In this document: positions 37,391-47,287 of the stretch, in pieces
How positions within the stretch are numbered: position 1 is the first letter of the stretch
How the letters are laid out: the number at the start of each line of letters is the position of its first letter
DNA from: Sipunculus nudus
Lineage: Eukaryota > Annelida > Sipuncula > Golfingiida > Sipunculidae
Reading direction: 5' to 3'
Assembly: GCA_026874595.1 (NCBI GenBank)
Contig: CM049308.1
Location: 13,467,001 to 13,531,000 of the forward strand
DNA length: 64,000 nucleotides
The notes under the pieces: generated by a model
Told to the model about the DNA's origin: nothing
The model's database searches: none
What the model saw: only the letters and a program-made list of their open reading frames with translations
Program-made: the position numbers and the translations under genes

Positions 37391-38699
37391 GCCCCTCTTG
37401 AGTCACCTGTATGTTGACCTTGTTGAACTTTCATCAAATTATGCATGCTTGAGGGGAGAATCCAGGCAGCTGATGGCCAGCCACAGTTGATCCAGGTGTT
37501 CAATCCAACTCATCTAGTAGTTTTAACCAACAACATAACAATAAACAATAAATTAATAAATTTTTATTGGTTTTTAATAACAAATTAAAGAAAAATAGAA
37601 AAGGAATTTGTTAGTTTTTAATAACAGGAAATTAACTTGCAGTTACTGATGATATAAGAATCTTGTATCGATGGGTAGAATGTCACATATTCCAAATAAC
37701 ACCATGCAGTCACCTATGGCATTTTTCAGTTCATTTTTAATGATAAAGAAGTAAATCATATTATTCATTATTCACATTATGAAGGAAATTAATGATAGAC
37801 AAAGATGCAGTTGATAATATTAATCTAGATTCCTACTGTGTCTAGTGTGTACATTGATGTGAAATTAGTCCAAAATGAATTTTTTACAGTTATTTTTTTA
37901 TATAAATAAAAGCCATAAAACCAGGTACTTATGATCATTATTTAAATGTGTGAATTTTGTATATTCTGGATTCTCAACATCATTGTTTGGTGAAAACTGA
38001 ATAAATACCAGACATGGTGCGAATACTTTGTAATTGTATTTAAATACGAATATGATTATGTACTCCATTATAAAATTTCTTGCATAAAGAATGGGAATTC
38101 AGGTAAAAATGAAAGTATATGAATACTCGTGCAAATACTTTCAAAATGTATTCATGAATGCATTCATGAATATATTCTTTAATATTATTTTAATAATCAT
38201 TTCAATTATATTTCATTTTAAAAAATCATATGATTCTCTTATTATTTTTAATAAAAATTATATTTGGGACAATATTTGTAATTTTTTTAATAAATAGTTA
38301 AACTCTTATATTATATGTTCTGCTTATAAGTTATATGGCCAAGTCAAAATCTGTGTGACAGTAGTACTCCATTTGTTAATAAAATAAATGAAATCAATCC
38401 TCTTCCCTGTTTCCAAAGGTACTATCAAAAATCATACATAAGCTAAACAACAACAACTCATAATACAGCTTATATTTATTACCACACAAAACCAGCATGT
38501 GCCTCATTTCTAAATAATATTTTTTTTTCATATATAACAGCTGAGCGTCTTGACCCATAGGTCCCTTGTTTTTAATTGTATCAGCCAAAACACGGCCGCC
38601 GCCGCATTTGTTTCCAGAAAACTACTCTGAGACTACTGGACCGATTTTTCTGAAACTTACACAAATTATCGGGTCACATGTGCACTGGTGCCTAACCAT
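37391..38699. other. No gene seen
   Basis: Very AT-rich. 'attcatgaatgcattcatgaatatattc' near 38150 is locally palindromic. A GCTGAGCGTCTTGACCCATA motif near 38540 resembles that near 1583. No exon supported. Confidence 0.4.
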
Positions 38700-39095
38700 T
38701 AGGAGTTGACCTCTGACCTTTCCTCTCTCCAGTGCGACCATCTGTGTGTTTGTTTTGACACATTAACCCACATATCTTCGGACTCGTTTGACCAATCAGG
38801 AAAAAAAATTGCACAAATGTAGCCCTTGGATAGCTTTATAACATGCACAAAAATGGTGGTGCCACCTGCAACCATTTTTGCACAGTGTCCATCTGTTTGT
38901 ATGCCTTGGGTTAAAATCACTCCTAAATCTGCAGTGGTTTGACTAATTCACCTAAAATTCGGCATGCGTATACATCCTGGGTAGCTTTCTTGATTTTATG
39001 ACAGGTGGCGGGACCTACATTCACTTTCACGCTGCAGACATCCATGCTTATATATCTGGACTGGTATGATGTATCTTCCTGAAAATATGCATGTT

Positions 39096-39306
39096 AGTAT
39101 GTTTGTGAGCCTGTTTAGGCTCCACGAAGGCAATGAAAAGTCCTTGTAGTAAAAACAAACATTTATTACCAACGAGATCACAACGAGGCGTGTGTCATTT
39201 GCACAAACATGAAAAGCATATAGGGCGTGTGTCAACGACTCCAAAACTAAAACACATATGCGGAGATACTGATATAAAAACTAAACAGTCTGTCTAGTAC
39301 ATGACA
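39096..39306 (-). repeat. 3' LTR
   Basis: About 211 bases, beginning TGTCATG on the minus strand. Nearly identical to the 5' LTR except for a small variable patch near 39200 (about 7 bases shorter here) and one substitution near 39293. It contains 'tttttatatcag' on the minus strand as a possible TATA-like element. Confidence 0.95.
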
Positions 39307-39320
39307 TTCCTCCCCTTTTT
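39307..39320 (-). other. Polypurine tract
   Basis: Minus strand reads GAAAAAGGGGAGGAA directly before the 3' LTR TGTC, the expected primer for plus-strand DNA synthesis. Confidence 0.88.
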
Positions 39321-39871
39321 CGCTGAAGACTTAAAATTCAAAGTTACCATGCAATACAGTAAACAGCTTATCATTTTAAATACTGCGCTCCAATAAAGAG
39401 AAGGAACTTGAATTGTACCGAGACTAAATTAAAATGTGTACCACATGTATCAAACATCTAAAGTCAGCCGTAAAACTGAAGAAGGCTTAGAACCAGACTA
39501 GTTACTACAATTACACTCAGAACCTACTTTAAACTCAGCTTATTATACACAGTAAAGGAACAAGATCAAGATCATATATATTAAATATGAAACCTGAGAT
39601 GCATGCAATCCAGTCTTAAAGGTTCACACATGAAAAATGTTGCAGAAATTAAATGTGTCCTGTCCACCTGTAAATGTGAGATAGTTATCTGAAAAATACG
39701 GATTTAAATCAGTCAGTTTCAAGTTCAGCAAGCTCAACCTTTAATGAAATGTCATAAACACTTAAAATAATCAGTCAAGAAATTAGAAACACAGTTCACT
39801 TGTAGTATCTACCTTGCAGGTATAAAATAAGTAATCCATTGTAGCACGGGTATCAAATCATGCACTTTTTG
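39321..39871 (-). other. Untranslated 3' region of the retrotransposon
   Basis: Non-coding stretch between the end of the pol frame and the polypurine tract, AT-rich, no frame of note. Confidence 0.6.
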
Positions 39872-42800
39872 TTACAAATCTAATCTGTCAGGGGAGCGGC
39901 GCGCTCTCACTGACCTGTGAAGTGCGACACTATTTGTTTTGTTGTTGGAACCGTGAGTATTCTGTGCAGTAGCAGGGTTAATAGAGGTAATAGCACTGGT
40001 AGACCTCTCAGCGTCCATCTCTGGTGGAATCAGGATATCCTGGCACGTTGAAGGTTCTGCACGTTCTGGAACAATACTGGCACGGTATGGGTACTGAGGG
40101 ATGTTAATTGTATTATCATCCTGTCTCTGCGCTACCACCTCTTCCCCCTCACAGGGAGCGGACTCATCAAGGGGATACCTGCGTTTCAGGTGATCTTGGT
40201 GCCGTCGCCAGACTCTGCCGTCCACCAGCCTGACAGCAAAAGAAACCGGACCAAGTTGGTCTTGAACTACACCTGGAAGCCAGCCGGGAAATTCCAGCAA
40301 GGTTTCGCGCATACACAGCATCACCACAGAAGAATGAACGAGCTTGAGCATGCTTGTCATGATGCTGCTTCATTTTGTCCTGTTTAACATGAACATCTGC
40401 TTCAATATCTGGCCGAAGCAGATCCAGTCGAGAGCGAGGCTTACGTCTCATCAGGAGCATGGACGGAGGTTCACCAGTTGTAGTGTGTGGAGTGAGATTG
40501 TAGGTTAACAAATAGCGATATAGCCGGCTTTCCAATGAACCTTGGTTACATCGCTTTAGACCATTTTTCACTGACTGAACTGCTTTTTCTGCTAATCCAT
40601 TACTGGCTGGGTGAAAAGGTGATACTTTCACATGTCGTATCCCATTACTTTGGCAGAAAGCTTGAAATTCTTGGCTAGTGAAACAAGTAGCATTGCCTGA
40701 GACTAATGAGCAGGGTAAACCATGTGTAGCGAAAGTATGTCTTAAGCGGTCAATGATAGCTGCAGACGTGTTACAGGACATGACATGTGCATCCACAAAT
40801 TTGGTGCCTGCATCCACAATAATAAGAATCATTTTACCCTCAAACGGGCCCGCAAAATCGATATGAAGTCTGTCCCAAGGTTAGTAAGGCCAAGACCAGG
40901 GATGTAAGGGAGCTTTGGGTGGATTTCTTCCTAGCTCTTGGCATGGAGTACATTGTTTGACTGTGAGTTCTATGTCATTGTCCAAATTGGGCCACCAAAC
41001 ATAAGATCTACTCAGACCTTTCATTCGCACAATACCAGGGTGTGTGGAATGTAGCTCTGTTAACACTGCTTCACGATACTTTGGTGGCACCACAATTCGA
41101 CATCCCCAGAGTAGACAGTCACTCTGAACTGATAGTTCTTGTCTCCTCGAAGCATACGGTCTGAGCTCTGCTTCTGTTGTTTTTACAGGCCATCCCTGTA
41201 ACACATACTGAACAACACGGCTCAGAACAGGGTCTCTACGCGTCTCATTTGCAATATCCTGGGATGTGATGGGGTTAGCTGATGTTATATACTCCATCGA
41301 GAAAACTATCTCGGGTGGTTCAGGAATATCAGTCGGTTGTGTACTGGAGCTGGGTAATCTACTTAGTGCATCAGCATTTGAGATGTCCTTACCTGGCTTA
41401 TGTACCATGGTGTAATTGTAACTTCCAAGGAGGAGTGCCCACCTTTGAATCCGACCAGAAGCCATAGTAGAAGTAGGTTTGTGTTCTTTCAGTAAACCAA
41501 GCAAGGGTTTATGGTCCGTATATATCATAAATCTGCGGCTGTAAAGATATTTATGGAAACGTTTGACACCGAACACGATAGCAAGACCTTCTTTTTCTAG
41601 CTGAGCATACTTGCGTTCAGCCGGAGCAAGCATCCTGGAAGCGTAAGCTATAGGTCTTAGGCCTGCCTCAGTCTCATGGGAAAGGACCACTCCTACACCA
41701 TGAGGGGATGCATCACATTCCAAAACAAGCGGTTTGCTCGGGTCATAATGCACAAGAAGGTTTGATGATTTTAGCATCTCTTTGCTTTTAATAAAAGCTT
41801 CCATCTGGGGTCTGTCCCATGACCAGTTGGTATCTTTATGCAATAACTCGTACAGTGGTTGAAGCACAGTGCTTGCATTAGGAAAGAATGTGTTGTAGTA
41901 GTTAATGAGTCCTAAGTAGCTACGTAGGTCAGCAACATTCTGTGGCACAGGCGCATCCTCGACTCCTTGTAATTTGTCAGGATCTGGGTGGATGCCTAGA
42001 CCATCAGTTACATGGCCAAGATATGTTACCGAGTCTTGCAGGAATTCACATTTATGTTTGTTCAATCTGAGTCCAGCATCTTGCAATTTTTGCAAGACAA
42101 TTTTCAAATTTTTCACATGTTCCTCATGAGTGCGGCCTGTGACCAATATGTCAACCAAAAATGCTGTTGTCATTGGAGCATCTTGCAACACTCCTTCGAT
42201 GGCTCTCTGAAATATTCCTGGCGAAGAGGAAATTCTGAAAGGGAGCCTGGTATAAAAATACAGTCCCTTTGGTGTATTGACTGTGGTAAGTTTTTGCGAG
42301 TCCTCGTCCAAGACTAACTGCAGATAAGCATGACTTAGGTCAAGTTTTGTAAACTTCTGACCACCTGACAACTTTGAATATAGTTCTTCAATGTTTGGAA
42401 TAGGATAACAATCAACTTTACTGGCCTGATTTACTGTGAGTTTGTAATCGCCGCACAGACGGATTTTGCCGTTACTCTTTAAAACTGGTACCAGTGGTGC
42501 TGCCCAGTCGGAGTGAGCAGTTGGCTTTATCACACCCTCCTGCTCTAACCGATCAAGTTCATTTATGACCTTGTCCTTGAGTGCCAATGGCACTGGTCTT
42601 GCTTTATAGAAGCAAGGCGTGCATTCAGGGTCAGTGTTTATTTTCACCTTCACATTTTGTAAGGTACCAAGCTCATCTTTGAAAACATCACAAAATGGAG
42701 CCAGGATATCTTCTACCGCAGTATCCTGTGATAACTGGTGTATCTGGTGCCAATTGATCTTAATGTGAGCCAACCAGTCTCGACCTAATAGATTCGGTCC

Positions 42801-43943
42801 GTTTCCAGGGACTACATGTATGTTCAAGTTTTTAATTTGGTCTTGCAGCTGAACTGTGATATTAGCCATACCTAAAGATTGCACATTGTTTCCTGTGTAA
42901 GTTTTAATGACAGGCATGTTTTCTTTATTCAAAGAGACAACCGTTTTTCCCTGAATTTTTGCAAATGTGGCTTCATTGATTAAAGAGACTGATGCACCAG
43001 TGTCTATTTGCATTTGGGTTTCTACACCATTCAGTTTTACATGAACCTTATATTCATCTTCCTGGCTAGGCAATGTGTTTAGGTGGTACATATCCTCATA
43101 TTCTGTCGGGGTATCAGTGGTCTGGACGCTGTACACTTGTGTAGAGTCCTTCTGCTGATTTGAACTATGACACACAGACGCAAAGTGATTTGCTTTGCCA
43201 CACTTCCTGCATGTTTTTCTGTAGGCAGGACAACGCTTATTTTGGGCATGTGGCCAAGGCCCACCACAATTATAACATGTTTTGTCACTTCCTGTCACTA
43301 CAGGTTTCTTGGAATGTCTCTGAGGTTTCTGTGATTTAGCCTTTTTGGCAAAAGGCGTTGTTAGTTTGTTCACAGACGGTTGAGATCCTTTTAGTTTATC
43401 TTCAATCAATTTTGACTGTGATCTTGCTGCCTCAAGGGTACGTCCATACTGCAAAAGAGCTCTTAATGACAGGTCTGGTTTTGCCATACCCTCCTCACGG
43501 AGTTTATTAGAAGAGCCCTTTTGAATGATTTGGGATTTGATTTCACGATCAATGTCATGAAATTCACAGTTTATTGCGAGATGCTTAAGCCGACAATAAA
43601 AACTATCAAGGTCCTCACCTGGCTCTTGTTGTGTCTGCCTGAACTGAAACAGTTCAAATTCCAAATTTCTTTTTGGCGTGAAAAAGTCTGAAAATACCTT
43701 TTTGGCAGTATCATATTTTGTTTAACCTGATCTGACAGTTGGTTCAGTCAATGTAGAGAAAATGCCATGCAGCTCCTCCCCCACCATATGAAGAAGAAGG
43801 GCACGTTGGCGTACTGGATCCTCAATGCCAGCGGCAACCAAATAATTGTCAAACCGAGCAATCCCTTTAATCCAGCGTTGCGAGGCTGAATGTCTAGGCT
43901 CATACTGGAATGGAGGCATTGAAAGCTCCGTGGAAGTAGCCAT
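39872..43943 (-). pseudogene. gag-pol polyprotein, broken
   Basis: Starts MATSTELSMPPF at 43943. Gag matrix/capsid-like region, then two zinc knuckles (CX2C...; CX2CX4HX4C at residues ~130-165 counted from 43664), protease DTGAS (~221), RT with LDLSHAYLQL (~441), RNase H (YTDHKP ~716; NADALSR ~763), and integrase HHCC (~872-908) with a DD35E core. Damage: in-frame TAA at 43724-43722 and at 40883-40881, and a frameshift near 40,300 in the integrase C-terminus. The RT active-site motif reads FLVD instead of the family's Y-x-D-D, and the second integrase aspartate is Gly (VSGNATCF). The frame is continuous across both stops, so gag and pol were one polyprotein without a frameshift. Not functional as it stands. 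Confidence 0.93.
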
Positions 43944-44124
43944 GTTGACGATGTAAGGATGACAAGCTAGAGACACCGCAAAAAGTTCACTGACACAAAT
44001 GGGTTGGAGGAAATGACCTGATGTGATGAGCGAAAATATCAGCAGGTACCGTTCAGGGGCCAAACGATCGGCGCACAACCACTCTGTCTGCAATGACAAC
44101 TCGTGTCGGACAACTAGTGTCAAC

Positions 44125-44143
44125 AGTTTTCACCTTGTCGCCA
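44125..44143 (-). other. Primer-binding site
   Basis: Three bases inside the 5' LTR end the minus strand reads TGGCGACAAGGTGA. It starts TGG as required and closely resembles the complement of a tRNA-Ser 3' end (as in several Ty3 lineages). The primer assignment is inferred. Confidence 0.7.
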
Positions 44144-44146
44144 TTA

Positions 44147-44364
44147 AGTATGTTTGTGAGCCTGTTTAGGCTCCACGAAGGCAATGAAAAGTCCTTGTAG
44201 TAAAAACAAACATTTATTACCAACGAGATCACAACGAGGCAACCGGGCGTGCGCATTTGCACAAACATGAAAAGCATATAGGGCGTGTGTCAACGACTCC
44301 AAAACTAAAACACATATGCGGAGATACTGATATAAAAACTAAACAGTCTGTGTAGTACATGACA
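44147..44364 (-). repeat. 5' LTR
   Basis: About 218 bases. Apart from a 7-8 base insertion with adjacent changes near 44240-44255 it differs from the 3' LTR by about one substitution. Confidence 0.95.
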
Positions 44365-44521
44365 CATGTGTTTAGATCTTACATAGCTCTTTATCATACA
44401 AGAAACTGATGGCGCCTGCAACCATTTTTGCACAGCATCCATCTGTTCGTTTGACTTGGGTTGAATCACTCAAAGCTTGGCAGTGGTTTGACTTATTCAC
44501 CTGAAATCTGGCATGCATATA

Positions 44522-45833
44522 CTGTAGATTCAGATAATATCGTGGGCTTAAAATTTCGTGGTTTTTGTACAAAACGCATATCGTGGGGTATTTGAATTCG
44601 TGGAAAGACAAAGAAAACTTTAGAAAATTATGGTCATTTACACCTACATGTGCGCAAGGAAGACGAGCCTGATGTACACAGGTGGTTTGGCGCAGATGCT
44701 TATCGCACTGTGTGCCTGTACCGCGGTCAATCAAGTCAGTGTTGAACAAACATGCTCCGCCCGACCCGAGCCTAACAAAGAATTAATCAGCCGTGACCGA
44801 CACATGCCGGGCGATACATCGGCTGTTAGTTGTAACACCCGATACATCGGCTATCAGTTATAACACCGGATCACACCACGTTAACAGAAAACGTAAATCA
44901 TCACTTGACCGGAGGAAAAAAATAAACGGGACCGTCCACATGAAGGTTTTTAACTTTTTTTTATCTAGGCGCTAGTCACATGTTGCGCCTGTAAATCCCT
45001 GACGGGGCGGTGAGACAAGACACGGTTCGTTCGTCATTCATCATGTCAGCTATATTTGGAGATTATAAAGAAATAATTTGCCTAATAGTATTCAGTGGCG
45101 CTTACTTACGCTAACATATATATGTGCCACTATCGGCAATATTCGGAAAAAGTACCGCCTTATTCGGAATAAGTGCTCTTTCGCGTCCCGCGGTAATCGC
45201 AGTAATGCAAATGAATTTACACGGCCCTTGTCTTTTAGACCAATAGGTAGCGCAAGTCTCGTTTAATATCTATTGAAAGAAGGTTGAAAAGGCCGGTTCC
45301 GAAAAAGCCGTGCCTCGGTAGCTATGGTTACGAGCATTGGAACTTGTGTACCGTTCTTGGCGTGTCAGAACTACCGCTTTGCTCGACAGAAATGTAGTAT
45401 TGTTCTTGAATTTTTCATCCGAAATGCTGATAAGAAGAAAATACGTTTTCAATTTAAATTATACTTTGATATTGTTTTATTGTAAAGATATCAGGGGGCC
45501 GTGTTCGTACGATATTAGGGGAAATAATTTAATTGACAAAAGAATATTTATAAATCCCGTATTTTTATAGTAATTTACAAAAAGCAATTCAGTGCATTTA
45601 ATGATTGTATCAAAAACAATCATAAAAAAGTAATAAACAATTTTTGTATCTTTATTGAAAATTCAGCCAGCGTAACAATTATAAATATATAAGTCGACCA
45701 CCAGCTTCCGTTGAGATACCGTATATCCCCTGACCGTGTGATTTTTTGATCGTTGGAATCATGAATTCGTGGATTATCTTGATCCACGAAAACCACGAAA
45801 ATAAAATCCCAACTAATATTTCTGAATCTACAG
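44522..45833. mobile_element. 1.3-kb TIR element with TA duplication, in satellite A
   Basis: Terminal inverted repeats CTGTAGATTCAGA (perfect over 13) and then looser pairs around ATTTCGTGGTTTT. Flanked by TA (44520-44521, 45834-45835). The unoccupied site 'gcatgcatatacatcctgg' is intact in the monomer at 46101-46119. The interior is CpG-rich compared with its surroundings and contains an octamer ATGCAAAT near 45206 and CCAAT near 45239. No transposase frame. Confidence 0.9.
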
Positions 45834-47035
45834 TACATCCTGGATAGCTTTCTTGATTTTATGCAGGTGCCACCATCTACATTCACGTTCACGCTGCAGA
45901 CATCCATGCTTATATCTCTGGACTGGTTTGACTATCTTCCTGAAAATTTGCATGTGTTTAGTTCTCACATAGCTCTTTATCATACAAGAAACTGGTGGTG
46001 CCACCTGCAACCATTTTTGCACAGCGTCCATCTGTTCGTTTGACTTGGGATAAAATCACTCATATCTCGGCAGTGGTTTGACTTATTCACCTGAAATTTG
46101 GCATGCATATACATCCTGGATAGCTTTCTTGATTTTATGACAGGTGGCGCCACCTTCATTCACGTTCATGCTGCAGATATCCATGCTAATAACTCTGGAC
46201 TGGTTTGACATATCTTCCTAAAAATTTGCATGTGTTTAGTTCTCACATAGCTCTTTATCATACAAGAAACTGGTGGTGCCACCTGCAACCATTTTTGCAC
46301 AGCGTCCATCTGTTCCTTCGACTTGGGTTAAAATCACTCATATCTCGGCAGTGGTTTGACTTATTCACCTGAAATTTGGCATGCATATACATCCTGGATA
46401 GCTTTCTTGATTTTATGACAGGTGGCGCCACCTTCATTCACGTTCATGCTGCAGATATCCATGCTAATAACTCTGGACTGGTTTGACATATCTTCCTGAA
46501 AATTTGCATGTGTTTAGTTCTCACATAGCTCTTTATCATACAAGAAACTGGTGGCGCCACCTGCAACCATTTTTGCACAGCGTCCATCTGTTCCTTCGAC
46601 TTGGGTTAAAATCACTCATATCTCGGCAGTGGTTTTGACTTTTTCACCTAAAATTTGGCATGTGTATACATTCAAAATAGCTTTCTTGATTTTATGACAG
46701 GTGGCACCACCTTCATTCACGTTCATACTGCAGATATCCATACTAATCTCTCGGGACTGGTTTGACGTATCTTCCTGAAGTTTTGCATGTGTTTGGATCT
46801 CACATAGCTCTGTATCATTCAAGAAACTGGTGGCGCCACCTGCTACCATTTTTGCACAGATTCCATCTGTTCCTTCGACTTGGGTTAAAGTCACTCATAT
46901 CTCGGCAGTGGTTTGACTTCTTAACCTGAAATTTGGCATGCGTATACATCTTGGATAGTTTCTCGTTAAAATAACAGGTTGCGCCACCTACAATCATGTT
47001 CATGTGGCAGACGTCCATGCTAATATGTAACACAT

Positions 47036-47287
47036 CTAACTCTATTTCTCCTTGCCACTCAATCCATGCCTCACTTCAAGGATACACATAGTTGCTCGTT
47101 GTCTACCTGTATTCTAGTTGATTTATGCTTTTTTTCATTACTTTTAGATGATATGGTACTCTAAATGGACAATACTTGCATATATTTGAATTCCTGCATA
47201 CATGCACACTCTTCTTTCTAATTTTGTTTAAATTGTCATTCTCAGATCATGTTTGCCACATAGCCTTGATCTTAAATTTTTTTCAGG
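47036..47287. other. Intron sequence upstream of FKBP2 coding exon 1
   Basis: Ends in the acceptor TTTTTTTCAG one base before the FKBP2 start codon, so the FKBP2 transcript has an upstream non-coding exon. Otherwise nothing seen. Confidence 0.6.

Larger units (their letters stand above)
39095..44364 (-). mobile_element. Ty3/Gypsy-type LTR retrotransposon, defective
   Basis: 5.27 kb, transcribed on the minus strand. Two LTRs (44364-44147 and 39306-39096) enclose, in order, a primer-binding site, a gag-pol reading frame in one frame, and a polypurine tract. CATGT is duplicated at 39090-39094 and 44365-44369. The uninterrupted target is visible in a sister satellite monomer at 45951-45955, proving insertion into the array. 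Protease, reverse transcriptase, RNase H and integrase follow in Ty3 order. No envelope gene. The coding region is broken in several places. Confidence 0.96.
38700..47035. repeat. ~277-bp satellite array (family A), interrupted twice
   Basis: The anchor 'tttttgcacag' followed by TCCATCTGTT recurs with C at 38881, 44431, 46020, 46298, 46576 and 46855. After removing the Gypsy element (5275 bases with its duplication) and the TIR element (1314 bases), every spacing is 275-279 bp, so this was one continuous array of at least six monomers. Each monomer has paired GGTGG(C/T)GCCACC boxes. Left and right limits are approximate. Confidence 0.92.

Noticed and set aside
43665-43721. Programmed frameshift between gag and pol
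   Set aside because: The sequence between the two frames continues in the same frame; only a TAA separates them. It is a plain nonsense change or, less likely, a readthrough stop.
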